A stretch of 37,616 nucleotides of DNA, taken from NCBI GenBank assembly GCA_964492105.1, contig CAZBJB010000006.1, positions 1 to 37,616 of the forward strand, in the 5' to 3' direction. The notes under the pieces are model-generated. The model had not been told where the DNA came from, made no database searches, and saw only the letters and a program-made list of their open reading frames with translations. This DNA is from JAUZQZ01 sp964492105. GTDB taxonomy: Bacteria > Pseudomonadota > Zetaproteobacteria > Mariprofundales > Mariprofundaceae. Within the stretch, counting starts at the first letter, position 1. Each line of letters starts with the position of its first letter. The position numbers and the translations under genes were made by a program. Of the stretch, positions 16,309 to 24,367 are shown piece after piece.

Positions 16309-16342
16309 GTAACAAAATCGTAGGTGCTTGATTTTGTTACTC
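16307..16342. repeat. 13-bp perfect hairpin after the TnpA fragment
   Basis: GAGTAACAAAATC (16307-16319) and GATTTTGTTACTC (16330-16342) are exact reverse complements with a 10-base loop. It starts at the stop codon of the TnpA remnant. It could be a terminator or part of an element end; the stem is AT-rich and no clear U run follows. Confidence 0.8.
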
Positions 16343-16374
16343 TTGGATTGGGCGCCGCGAAGCGGGGTGAGCCG

Positions 16375-16509
16375 CTACTCAGCACCCTTGGATTTTGTGC
16401 CATGGCAAGGCGCGAGAAGCGCAGAATCCGTAGCATATGTGTCTATATGTGAGGATTCGAGCATCCGAGCCAACGCCGCCAGGGGGCAAAAGACGGGGGT
16501 GCTGAGTAG
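16375..16509. repeat. nested-palindrome element
   Basis: CTACTCAGCACCC (16375-16387) pairs exactly with GGGTGCTGAGTAG (16497-16509). Inside, GAATCC (16424-16429) pairs with GGATTC (16453-16458), and CATAT (16434-16438) with ATATG (16445-16449). The whole 135-bp block could fold as a branched structure in DNA or RNA. The plus strand also has an open frame across it. A partial inverted copy lies at 17862-17912. It looks like a miniature interspersed element or a structured repeat; I cannot name it. Confidence 0.7.
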
Positions 16510-16537
16510 TTACCTTTACCCAATAGTTTTGGTAGCA

Positions 16538-17671
16538 TCACGCATCCACCTCGGTAGAAGATAGTTCCACGCGCGCTTTGGCCAAGACTTCGGCAAAGAA
16601 GGCGGCGAAGACGCCCAGCATCAGCCCACCGAATAACGCCACAAGCACAATCAGCCTTCGCCTCGGCTTGATGGGGTGATCCGGCGCGATGGCGGCCTGA
16701 TCCAGCCGGGCAACCCTGATTTTTGCCGGATTCACATGAATATTACCCAGCCAGGCAAGACGCTCTTCCAAGTTGCGTAAGTCTGGAATGAAGGGATCGT
16801 CGTTTGTTCTTTTTTTCAGCCACCCCAGTTCCGCACGCAAGGCCTTTGAGCCCAATAAATACAAGGGTAGCGCCCCGGTACCTATGTTGCCTGTCTGTAA
16901 TCGACCGCCAAACCCAAACTGGATCCGGTTTTCTACCAGATTCATGCCGGACGCAATGGCCAGCGCAACCTGCAATCTATCAATACGGTCCAGTTTCCGC
17001 TTTCTGGCCAGATCGCGCTTGCTGAAGATTTGTCTCGATATCGATTGTTTGGCCAGCACAATGCGGTGTGTTATATCGCCTGTCAGTTCACGCACGGTTT
17101 CATGACGCGCCATGGCAATAAAACCGTTGACCCATTCAACGGCGGACTGCGGATTCCGCCCCTCAAAATTGACTACAATGACTGCATTATCCTTCCTGAC
17201 CCTCGTCACCTTCAGGTTTTTGTTAAACTGCTTGTCAAATATAATATTCATGCGCACTTTCGTTCCACGATCCGGCACCAACTGATCGCCCACTTTGTGT
17301 ACATCGAAAAACCTGCGGCGTAACGCACGGGACTTCAGATTCATCTCGAATAAGGCATAGACGCGTTTCGGCGTAAATTCCTGCACACTCAATCCCTGCA
17401 CATTCAATCCCTGCACATTCAATCCCTGCACATTCTCTGCCAGCGGTGGTAACAACCAGGCCTCAGCCTTGTATACAGGCGGTGCTAACAGGGCATAAAT
17501 CAGGCCCGCCACCGTCGCCATGCCGGCAACAGCCATGATGATCCACTTCCTACGGCGCAGCACACACCACAAATCGAGCAGGTTGACCTCGTCCTCGTCC
17601 ACCGGTTGCGGCATGAGCATGACCGAAACTGGCGAACCGGGTTCAGGCTGGTGTGATTGCGTTATTCCCAT
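16538..17671 (-). CDS. Wzz-type polysaccharide chain-length regulator
   Basis: The 377-aa product has the layout of Wzz/PCP inner-membrane proteins that set O-antigen or related polysaccharide length. There is a short cytoplasmic N-terminus (VNLLDLWCVLRRRKW), a first membrane helix (about residues 44-64, IIMAVAGMATVAGLIYALLAPP), a large periplasmic coiled-coil domain, a PIKPRRRLIVL motif, and a second membrane helix (LVALFGGLMLGVFAAFFAEVL) near the C-terminus. No Walker motifs follow, so it is not a tyrosine kinase. A GGA ribosome site precedes the ATG. Near residue 82 the gene carries tandem 15-bp repeats encoding LNVQG. It stands alone, without glycosyltransferases, between two inverted copies of a palindromic repeat. 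Confidence 0.88.
   Translation of the reverse strand: MGITQSHQPEPGSPVSVMLMPQPVDEDEVNLLDLWCVLRRRKWIIMAVAGMATVAGLIYALLAPPVYKAEAWLLPPLAENVQGLNVQGLNVQGLSVQEFTPKRVYALFEMNLKSRALRRRFFDVHKVGDQLVPDRGTKVRMNIIFDKQFNKNLKVTRVRKDNAVIVVNFEGRNPQSAVEWVNGFIAMARHETVRELTGDITHRIVLAKQSISRQIFSKRDLARKRKLDRIDRLQVALAIASGMNLVENRIQFGFGGRLQTGNIGTGALPLYLLGSKALRAELGWLKKRTNDDPFIPDLRNLEERLAWLGNIHVNPAKIRVARLDQAAIAPDHPIKPRRRLIVLVALFGGLMLGVFAAFFAEVLAKARVELSSTEVDA
17380..17439 (-). repeat. 15-bp in-frame tandem repeat within the Wzz gene
   Basis: Units of CCTGCACATTCAATC recur at 17395 and 17410, with a one-base variant unit at 17380 and a partial unit at 17425. Each adds five residues (NVQGL) to the periplasmic domain just after the first membrane helix. 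Because 15 is divisible by three, copy-number change would alter protein length and not the frame. Confidence 0.92.
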
Positions 17672-17824
17672 TTTTCATCCTGTTTTCTCTCAATATTTGA
17701 CACGTGGTTACGACCCCGTGGAGTCTCGGGGATCGGGCTCTGTACTTCGATTGAGCGCGCCGCATAGGAGATCGGGTACGCTACCTCCATCCGGGTGAAA
17801 TAAATTCATCTGAACGGGGTACAA

Positions 17825-17847
17825 ACGAAAAACAAACGTTTTTTCGT
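17825..17847. terminator. AT-rich hairpin, possible weak terminator
   Basis: ACGAAAAA (17825-17832) pairs with TTTTTCGT (17840-17847) around a 7-base loop. It lies between lpxC and the Wzz gene. The stem has few G-C pairs, so terminator function is doubtful. Confidence 0.3.
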
Positions 17848-17861
17848 AACGCCTCGGGAGC

Positions 17862-17912
17862 CCCCCGTCTTTTGCCCCATGGTGGCATGTGCTGCGATGC
17901 TCACATCCTCAC
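17862..17912. repeat. inverted partial copy of the palindromic element
   Basis: CCCCCGTCTTTTGCCCC (17862-17878) is the exact reverse complement of 16483-16499. The following 34 bases keep recognisable similarity (TGG.GGC, GCT, GATGCTC..ATCCTCAC) to the reverse complement of 16449-16482. The two copies therefore face each other across the Wzz gene. Confidence 0.75.
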
Positions 17913-18153
17913 CCATCCATCCGTTGCCCGTCATAGTCCTCGACATCGTTCAATCATCATCGCCCTGTTCAACAAAACGCCATCCAGCAACAGCGCCTGA
18001 TCCCGCATCCCCTCATTCATCGGCAGGAGAATCCTGCACGATTCGTGAATAACGCACGTTGTATTTCATTTGGCATGGCCGTATGTCCGTAGATTGAACA
18101 GATGGATGTCAAGATCCGAAGGGCGCAATGACAGACGACTCTACTGATCATTA

Positions 18154-19065
18154 TCAAAGGGCTTGTGCGACGGCCTCTCTCGTCTCTTGCGAAGCCGCAA
18201 GCGTGTCTTCCTGTAGTTCCTCAATGCGCCATGCAGAGGTATCCGCCAATAATGCCTTGACCAGGCGATGATTCATATCATGACCGGTTCTCTCACCTTC
18301 AAAGGCACCCACCACCGGATATCCGGCCAATGCCAGATCCCCCACCGTATCCAGAATTTTGTGCCGAACGCATTCGTCCTCGTAACGTAGTCCGCCCTCA
18401 TTCACCACCCGGAAGGCATCCAGCACAATCGCATTCTCAAGCGATCCACCCAGCGCCAAACCGGCCTTCTGCAATGCTTCAATTTCATGTAAAAAACCGA
18501 AGGTGCGCGCCCGTGCCACCTCACGAGTATAGGCCTGACTGGAAAAATCCACGCTGGATTTCTGTTTGTGCAACAACGGGTGCTCATAATCAAGCATATA
18601 ACTCACCTTGAAACCGGCGGACGGGTACAGGGAACAACGTTTTTCGCCCTTCTCCATACTGACCTTTTTAACGATGTGCAGCACCTTTTTGGGAGCGGAC
18701 TGTTCCCGGATGCCCGCACACTGAATGAGAAAGACAAAGGGTGCTGACGATCCATCCATGATAGGCACTTCGGATCCGCTGACTTCGGCTACCGCATTAT
18801 CAATGCCAAGCCCGGCCATGGCCGACAGCAAATGCTCTACCGTGGCAATACGCGCGCGGCCTTTTCCCAGCGTCGTACACATCCGTGTATCGGTTACATA
18901 TTCGGCGCGTGCCGGTATCTTCACACACTGCCCATCCACCATACGATGAAACACAATGCCTGTATTCTCAGGTGCCGGTCTCAACGAAAGTTCCACCTTG
19001 TGACCGGAATGCAGCCCGATTCCACTACAGCGAATGGGATGCTTCAGTGTCCTTTGTGATACCAT
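18154..19065 (-). CDS. lpxC: UDP-3-O-acyl-N-acetylglucosamine deacetylase
   Basis: LpxC is the zinc enzyme for the committed step of lipid A synthesis, acting in the cytoplasm. The 303-aa product shows TVEHLLSAMAGLGIDN (E77, H78), RHKILDTVGDLAL (H235, D239) and EGERTGHDMNH (H262), which supply the zinc ligands and catalytic residues. I chose the ATG at 19065 because GGAGG lies 7 bp upstream and the family begins near (M)xxQRTLKxxIxCxGIGLHSG; an in-frame extension upstream has no support. It closes the dcw cluster, 196 bp after ftsZ, as in many proteobacteria. That gap has only weak promoter-like sequences. Confidence 0.97.
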   Translation of the reverse strand: MVSQRTLKHPIRCSGIGLHSGHKVELSLRPAPENTGIVFHRMVDGQCVKIPARAEYVTDTRMCTTLGKGRARIATVEHLLSAMAGLGIDNAVAEVSGSEVPIMDGSSAPFVFLIQCAGIREQSAPKKVLHIVKKVSMEKGEKRCSLYPSAGFKVSYMLDYEHPLLHKQKSSVDFSSQAYTREVARARTFGFLHEIEALQKAGLALGGSLENAIVLDAFRVVNEGGLRYEDECVRHKILDTVGDLALAGYPVVGAFEGERTGHDMNHRLVKALLADTSAWRIEELQEDTLAASQETREAVAQAL

Positions 19066-19261
19066 GTATCTACCTCCCCGGAATGACACACCAGAGTTAT
19101 ATTTGATGAAGCCGTGGAAAATCCATCCGTGACCTTTGTACGCCATGGGAAGCGAAAAACACACTTTCCTCTTCCCTTACGAGCCTCTTGCAAATAAACC
19201 GGGCGCATTCTGTCATAAATCACACATTCCGCAAAGTCTGTCCGTTTTTACACCCTTCTTT

Positions 19262-20431
19262 TCAATCCGCCTGTCGCCGGATCCATGTTGGCACCTGCAA
19301 GAGGCCTTCATCATAAGGTTCTTCATGACCGAACAACGGCGCCTGCGTCACCTGAGTATCATTCATCCTCGTTTGCAAGGCTTTCGCACCCAGCAATATC
19401 GGTGCTTTCGGCAATGTTTTTCCCTCGGGATCGATTTTGACAGTGGTAAGCCTAGGAGACGCCTCGTTGGTAAGCCCTGTCGCCACCACGGTTACGCGCA
19501 TCTCGTCATCCGCATTCTGATCATAGACCATGCCGCAGATAATATTGGCGTCCTCATCCGCCATATTATGGATGATACTGACCGCTTCATCATACTCGGC
19601 GAGTGTCATCTCCTCATTGCCTGTAACATTGACCAGAATGCCGCGCGCACCATGGATATCCACATCTTCCAGCAGTGGTGAAGAGATAGCCCGTTCCGCC
19701 GCCTCACAAGCCCGGCTCTCACCACTCGCCACGCCACTGCCCATCATGGCCATACCGGTTGTTTCGCTCATCACGGCCTTCACATCGGCGAAATCCATGT
19801 TCATATAGCCGGTATGGGTAATCAACTCGGCTATGCCGCGTACTGCCTGTAGCAACACATCATCCGCCTTGCGGAAGGCTTCCAGCATGGTCGTGTGTTT
19901 GCCGACCGCGCCAATCAATTTCTGATTGGGAATAATAATCAGCGTATCTACATGCTTGCCCAGTTCGGCAATGCCCGCTTCCGCCTGGCGCATACGGCGC
20001 CTGCCCTCGAAATTAAAGGGCTTGGTCACAACAGCAACCGTCAGCACGCCCGCCTCCCTGGCCACTTCGGCAATCACCGGCGCTCCACCCGTGCCCGTGC
20101 CGCCACCCATGCCGGCGGTAATAAATGCCATATCCGTATCCGTCAGCAATTCGCACAAACGGTCACGCTCGGCTTCCACCGCCATCTTGCCTGTCTGTGG
20201 GTCGGCCCCCGCTCCCAACCCGCGTGTGATTTCCGCGCCAAGCTGAATTTTAGTATCCGCGTGGCTATTTTCGATGGCCTGCGCATCCGTATTGGCAATG
20301 ATAAACTCCACGCCACGCAGATTCTGATCAATCATATTATTCAACGCGTTGCCGCCGCCGCCGCCTATGCCAATCACCTTGATCCGGGCCGACTGCCCCA
20401 GTGTATCCTCCAGTGTATATAACGTACTCAT
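19262..20431 (-). CDS. ftsZ: cell division GTPase FtsZ
   Basis: FtsZ polymerises into the cytokinetic ring. The 389-aa product has the nucleotide-binding IGIGGGGGNALNNMI segment (20-34), the tubulin signature GGGTGTG (109-115), and the T7-loop region MNMDFADVKAVM near 210. The conserved C-terminal peptide VPTWIRRQAD binds FtsA and other partners. AGGAGG lies 6 bp upstream of the ATG, a much stronger site than those of its neighbours, fitting high expression. It follows ftsA by 115 bp. That gap contains a GATCAG/CTGATC inverted repeat but no clear promoter. Confidence 0.98.
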   Translation of the reverse strand: MSTLYTLEDTLGQSARIKVIGIGGGGGNALNNMIDQNLRGVEFIIANTDAQAIENSHADTKIQLGAEITRGLGAGADPQTGKMAVEAERDRLCELLTDTDMAFITAGMGGGTGTGGAPVIAEVAREAGVLTVAVVTKPFNFEGRRRMRQAEAGIAELGKHVDTLIIIPNQKLIGAVGKHTTMLEAFRKADDVLLQAVRGIAELITHTGYMNMDFADVKAVMSETTGMAMMGSGVASGESRACEAAERAISSPLLEDVDIHGARGILVNVTGNEEMTLAEYDEAVSIIHNMADEDANIICGMVYDQNADDEMRVTVVATGLTNEASPRLTTVKIDPEGKTLPKAPILLGAKALQTRMNDTQVTQAPLFGHEEPYDEGLLQVPTWIRRQAD

Positions 20432-20546
20432 AATATTCCTCCTGTGATGTGAATCTCTTGATGTATCTTCCTGTTTATCTGCATGCCGTGTAATCCCCGA
20501 CAGAATTGATAGGGCTGATCAGGGGAGGAGGCGAGCTGATCGGTTA

Positions 20547-21779
20547 TCACGTCGTGTCCCCGAACCAATGGCGCATACGCGCCCATACACGCGCCAATGC
20601 CGATCTGCCTGACTTTTTTCTTGCAGGGGTGGTTTGCCGATAACATTGCCCGTACAGGATAAGACCGACCCCCGTGGCATAAATGGGACTGGATACCACA
20701 TCCACCAGCCCCCCCACGCGGCTTGGGCGGCCAAGCCGGACCGGCATGTCGAATATCTCCTCGGCCAGTTCGACCATGCCATCCAGTAAACTGCTGCCAC
20801 CGGTTAAAACCAGCCCGGCAGCCATAAGTTCCTGAAAGCCCGAGCGGTGTAATTCACCCTTTACCAGTTCAAAGAGCTCTTCGACGCGCGGTTCCAGGAT
20901 CTGCGCCATCACCTGTCGCGGCGTGGGCCGCGGTGGGCGTCCACCCACGCTGGGTACCTCCACCTGGTCTTCCGGAGAGATCAGTGACACCATGCAGGCG
21001 CCGTATTTCTTCTTGAGTTGGTCGGCTTCCCGGGCGCTGGTGCGCAAGCCCACTACCAGATCGTTGGTTAAATGATCGCCGCCAATGGGAATAACGACCG
21101 TGTGACGTATCGCACCATCAATAAATACCGCGATATCCGTCGTACCGCCCCCGATATCCACCAGTGCTACGCCGATATCCTTTTCATCCTGTGCCAGCAC
21201 GGCTTCGCTGGACGCCACCTGTTCCAGCACCATATCCGCAACATCCAGACCGCAGCGATTACAACATTTGATGATATTTTGCGCCGATGACACCGCACCG
21301 GTCACAATATGCACCTTGGCCTCAAAGCGGACCCCGCTCATGCCCGCCGGCTCCCGGATACCATCCTGTGAATCAATGATGTATTCCTGCGGCAGGATGT
21401 GCAGAATTTTCTGATCCGCCGGGATATTCATGGCGCGGGCGGCATCAATCACACGTTCCACATCCTCGGGCGTGACCTCACCCCCCTTGATCGCCACAAC
21501 ACCGTGACTGTTATAACCCCGGATATGGCTACCGGCGATGCCGGTGAATACGGATTTAATCTCAATACCCGCCATCAGTTCCGCTTCTTCAACGGCCAGA
21601 CGTATGGATTCGACGGTACTCTCAATATTTACCACCACACCCTTACGCAAGCCACGCGACGGATGCGTGCCGACACCCACAATATCCAGTCTGCCATCCG
21701 GCCCGGCCTCTGCCACCACGCATGCGATTTTACTGGTTCCGATATCCAGTCCCACAAGGATCTGGTCGTGTCTGGTCAT
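20547..21779 (-). CDS. ftsA: cell division protein FtsA
   Basis: FtsA is the actin-like membrane tether of FtsZ. The 410-aa product has the ATPase fold motifs: LVGLDIGTSKIACVVAE (phosphate 1), the 1C subdomain, VALVDIGGGTTDIAVF (phosphate 2) and LVLTGGSSLLDGM (adenosine motif). A basic C-terminal amphipathic helix (RSALARVWARMRHWFG) provides the membrane-targeting sequence. Its ATG overlaps the ftsQ stop (TGATG). Length and both ends look normal. Confidence 0.97.
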   Translation of the reverse strand: MTRHDQILVGLDIGTSKIACVVAEAGPDGRLDIVGVGTHPSRGLRKGVVVNIESTVESIRLAVEEAELMAGIEIKSVFTGIAGSHIRGYNSHGVVAIKGGEVTPEDVERVIDAARAMNIPADQKILHILPQEYIIDSQDGIREPAGMSGVRFEAKVHIVTGAVSSAQNIIKCCNRCGLDVADMVLEQVASSEAVLAQDEKDIGVALVDIGGGTTDIAVFIDGAIRHTVVIPIGGDHLTNDLVVGLRTSAREADQLKKKYGACMVSLISPEDQVEVPSVGGRPPRPTPRQVMAQILEPRVEELFELVKGELHRSGFQELMAAGLVLTGGSSLLDGMVELAEEIFDMPVRLGRPSRVGGLVDVVSSPIYATGVGLILYGQCYRQTTPARKKSGRSALARVWARMRHWFGDTT

Positions 21780-22531
21780 CAGATCACCCCCCCCATCTTC
21801 GATACGCGGATAAACCAGCGCGCGGGTAGACGTGCATCAATGCGCCAGCTTCCGCCGCGCCAGCGTTTTTGTTGCATGAGAGCGATCACATCCCGTATAC
21901 GCTGACCGTCATCACCGTGTGGCAACAGCCAGCTTTGACCCCGATCAAAATTAAACCGCCAGTCGTTGCCTTCGTGAATCAGTTCGCTCAAATTCGCATA
22001 GCGATTGGCATTCCCCTGCTTCACGGCCAGTAACAACTTCATCGCATCGCCAAGATCAGATCGAGCCGCGCGTATCAGGGGCAGGTCCAGTGGTTCGCCA
22101 CGCCGCAAGGCGCGATAAGGCACGGCTTGTCCATCCACCAGTAACACCTTCCCGGCCGGACTTTGCCACAGTGCAACCGGAACGCGTTCCCTTGCAACGA
22201 TTGTCAACCTGTCCGGCAAGCTGCGTGCAATCTCTACATCCGCCAGATCAGGCAGACGAATCATGAGTTCCCGACGCAATCGGGATGGCCATGCGTGGAT
22301 GAAATCCAGTGTCTTCATTGTACTTAATTCCGTATCAATCGCTGTTTTCAGGTCGGGTGGCGCGCCACGAATCGTCCACGCATCAACGGACCATGCCTGA
22401 TTCAGCCACCATCCACCGGCCAGAATGAACGCCAAACCCGCCACGCCTGCACACACACGCACCATGCGTTTCAGCACATACTTTATACGGCTTCCAGTGG
22501 CCATCCGGCGTTTGCGATTGTGGTGCATCAT
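21779..22531 (-). CDS. ftsQ: cell division protein FtsQ
   Basis: FtsQ is a bitopic divisome protein of the FtsQLB complex. From the ATG at 22531 it has a basic cytoplasmic tail (HHNRKRRMATGSRIKYVLKR), one membrane helix (VAGLAFILAGGWWLNQAW) and a periplasmic POTRA domain (WTIRGAPPDLKTAIDTEL ... SLPDRLTIVARERVPVALW). About 250 residues in all. The start overlaps the ddl stop by 4 bp, with GGAGG just upstream; a second ATG follows at 22528. Upstream in-frame codons belong to ddl. Confidence 0.93.
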   Translation of the reverse strand: MMHHNRKRRMATGSRIKYVLKRMVRVCAGVAGLAFILAGGWWLNQAWSVDAWTIRGAPPDLKTAIDTELSTMKTLDFIHAWPSRLRRELMIRLPDLADVEIARSLPDRLTIVARERVPVALWQSPAGKVLLVDGQAVPYRALRRGEPLDLPLIRAARSDLGDAMKLLLAVKQGNANRYANLSELIHEGNDWRFNFDRGQSWLLPHGDDGQRIRDVIALMQQKRWRGGSWRIDARLPARWFIRVSKMGGVI

Positions 22532-23439
22532 GATGCCCCTCCTCCGAATACATCCAGCCGGGCTGCATTGAGCATCCGCACACACAGATCCGGAAAATCA
22601 ATCCCCGCGGCCCATGCGGCTTTCGGCAGCAGACTGGTTTCCGTCATGCCAGGCACGGTGTTCACCTCCAGAACGACCGGCTCGCCGCCATCGGTCACAA
22701 TCATGTCCACGCGTGGCGCCCCCCGGCATATACTCACGGCTACGGCCTGCTCGGCCCGCCGCATACACACGCGAAGTGTTTCCGCTGACAGTCTCGCCGG
22801 ACAAAAATAGTCTGTTGCGCCACGTGTGTACTTGGCCTTAAAATCGTAAACACCTGATTTCGGCGCAACCTCTACGGGTGGCAACGCCTTGCCACACAAT
22901 ACGGAAACCGCCACCTCCACACCCTCCACCGGCATCTCCGCCATCCATTCTCCGGCTTCCTCCATGGTCAGATCGCGCCAGTCGTCCGCACATGAAAGCC
23001 TGTGCAATCCAACGCTGGAGCCTTCCGCCACCGGTTTAATGATCACCGGATAGCGCATTGGGCCATCGTCCCCGAACGGAACATTCACGGGTATTGTCAT
23101 CCCGGCCTTCTCCAGTACGGATTTGCATAACGGTTTATGCATACACAGGGCCGAAGCCATGACGCCGGATCCAGTATAAGGAATGCGAAGGATTTCAAGC
23201 AGTCCCTGCACGCACCCGTCCTCACCCCAGCGCCCATGCAGCGCAATGAAAGCAGTTTCCGGACGGGCCGAGCGCAGTTGTTCAAGCCAGTCTCCATGCA
23301 AATCAATACCCGTCACCTCAATCTCCCGTGCCAGCAACGCCTCCACGACCGCACGGCCGGATTGGAGCGAAATTTCCCGTTCACTGGAAATGCCGCCCAT
23401 GAGTACGCCAACCCGTCCACATCTCAGGGAACCCCTCAT
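22528..23439 (-). CDS. ddl: D-alanine--D-alanine ligase
   Basis: Ddl makes the D-Ala-D-Ala dipeptide used by MurF. The 303-aa ATP-grasp protein shows the N-terminal VGVLMGGISSEREISLQSG, the ALHGRWGEDGCVQG substrate motif, YPVIIKPVAEGSSVGLHRL (ATP binding), EVAVSVL, and the C-terminal VVLEVNTVPGMTETSLLPKAA. All are canonical for DdlB. It overlaps murB by 4 bp and ftsQ by 4 bp. Confidence 0.97.
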   Translation of the reverse strand: MRGSLRCGRVGVLMGGISSEREISLQSGRAVVEALLAREIEVTGIDLHGDWLEQLRSARPETAFIALHGRWGEDGCVQGLLEILRIPYTGSGVMASALCMHKPLCKSVLEKAGMTIPVNVPFGDDGPMRYPVIIKPVAEGSSVGLHRLSCADDWRDLTMEEAGEWMAEMPVEGVEVAVSVLCGKALPPVEVAPKSGVYDFKAKYTRGATDYFCPARLSAETLRVCMRRAEQAVAVSICRGAPRVDMIVTDGGEPVVLEVNTVPGMTETSLLPKAAWAAGIDFPDLCVRMLNAARLDVFGGGAS

Positions 23440-24362
23440 AGTCGAGCTCCCGGCGCATGCACTTCCGGCTCGAGCCTGACGCCAAAACGTTGTTCAACCG
23501 TTTTCCGTATATGCCGGATAAGCGCACAGACATCGCTGCTTCTGGCCTCTCCTTCGTTGACGATGAAATTGGCATGTTTCCCCGATATACGCGCACCACC
23601 GATGCGCAAACCCTTCAGCCCCGCGGCTTCAATCAAACGTGCGGCATGATCATCCGGAGGGTTTTTGAATACCGATCCACAGTTGGGTCTCTCCAGCGGC
23701 TGGGTAAAGCTCCGTTTTCTTCGCATGGAACGCATGCGCACCCTGATATCCGTCACATGATCCGGCTGGAGTTCGAAGGATGCAGACAGCACCAGGGATC
23801 CGGCGGGAAGACGTGCTTGGCGGTAAGCCATCCCCAGCGTTCCGGCATCCAGTATGGCGGCGTTGCCATCCGGTGTTACAACGTCGATATGTTGCAGCGC
23901 GTCGGATACCTGCTGGCCAAAAGCCCCGGCATTCATGGCAATGCCTCCTCCCACATTGCCGGGAATCGTCGCCATAAATTCCACACCGGAAAGACCTGCC
24001 GCGGCGCAGCGCTGTGACAACCTGTTCATGCGCACCCCGGCCTCAGCCGTGACCTGCTGTCCCTTGATGGATATCCCGGAAAGATGGCTTAAATCCATCA
24101 CCAGTCCGACAAACCCTTCATCGGGCATCAGCAGATTGCTGCCCCGCCCCAATGGCAACAGGGACACGTCGGCGGGAACGCACCGGATGGCGCAAATAGC
24201 AGCTTGCCTGTTTGCCGGTCTGAAATACCAGCGTGCGTTTCCCCCCACGCCCAGCGTAGTATGACGCGACATCGGTTCATCTTCCGACAACACACCCCAT
24301 TCCCTCAACTGCACATGCCAGGCCATCCGGGAATCCAGATCAGGGCTTGAATGACACACCAT
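23436..24362 (-). CDS. murB: UDP-N-acetylenolpyruvoylglucosamine reductase
   Basis: MurB reduces UDP-GlcNAc-enolpyruvate to UDP-MurNAc using FAD and NADPH. The 308-aa product has the FAD segments HTTLGVGGNARWYF, LPLGRGSNLLM and GVEFMATIPGNVGGGIAMNAGAFG. The catalytic region RPNCGSVFKNP follows, with an asparagine-cysteine pair before GSVFKNP, and then AARLIEAAGLKGLRIGGARIS and HANFIVNEG. The lack of the extra loop seen in E. coli MurB suggests the shorter type II form. It starts 5 bp after murC. Confidence 0.97.
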   Translation of the reverse strand: MVCHSSPDLDSRMAWHVQLREWGVLSEDEPMSRHTTLGVGGNARWYFRPANRQAAICAIRCVPADVSLLPLGRGSNLLMPDEGFVGLVMDLSHLSGISIKGQQVTAEAGVRMNRLSQRCAAAGLSGVEFMATIPGNVGGGIAMNAGAFGQQVSDALQHIDVVTPDGNAAILDAGTLGMAYRQARLPAGSLVLSASFELQPDHVTDIRVRMRSMRRKRSFTQPLERPNCGSVFKNPPDDHAARLIEAAGLKGLRIGGARISGKHANFIVNEGEARSSDVCALIRHIRKTVEQRFGVRLEPEVHAPGARL

Positions 24363-24367
24363 TCGCT

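Larger units (their letters stand above)
17672..18153. other. non-coding stretch between lpxC and the Wzz gene
   Basis: No convincing gene is present; only frames of 18-44 codons occur on the minus strand. The stretch holds the inverted partial element copy (17862-17912) and the AT-rich hairpin at 17825-17847. A TTGACA on the minus strand at 18112-18107 lacks a good -10 at normal spacing, so I do not call a promoter. I see no GC-rich terminator after lpxC. Confidence 0.6.

Noticed and set aside
16328..16564. 78-codon plus-strand ORF over the palindromic element
   Set aside because: It is explained by the repeat element and overlaps the end of the Wzz gene; I kept the repeat and not a gene.
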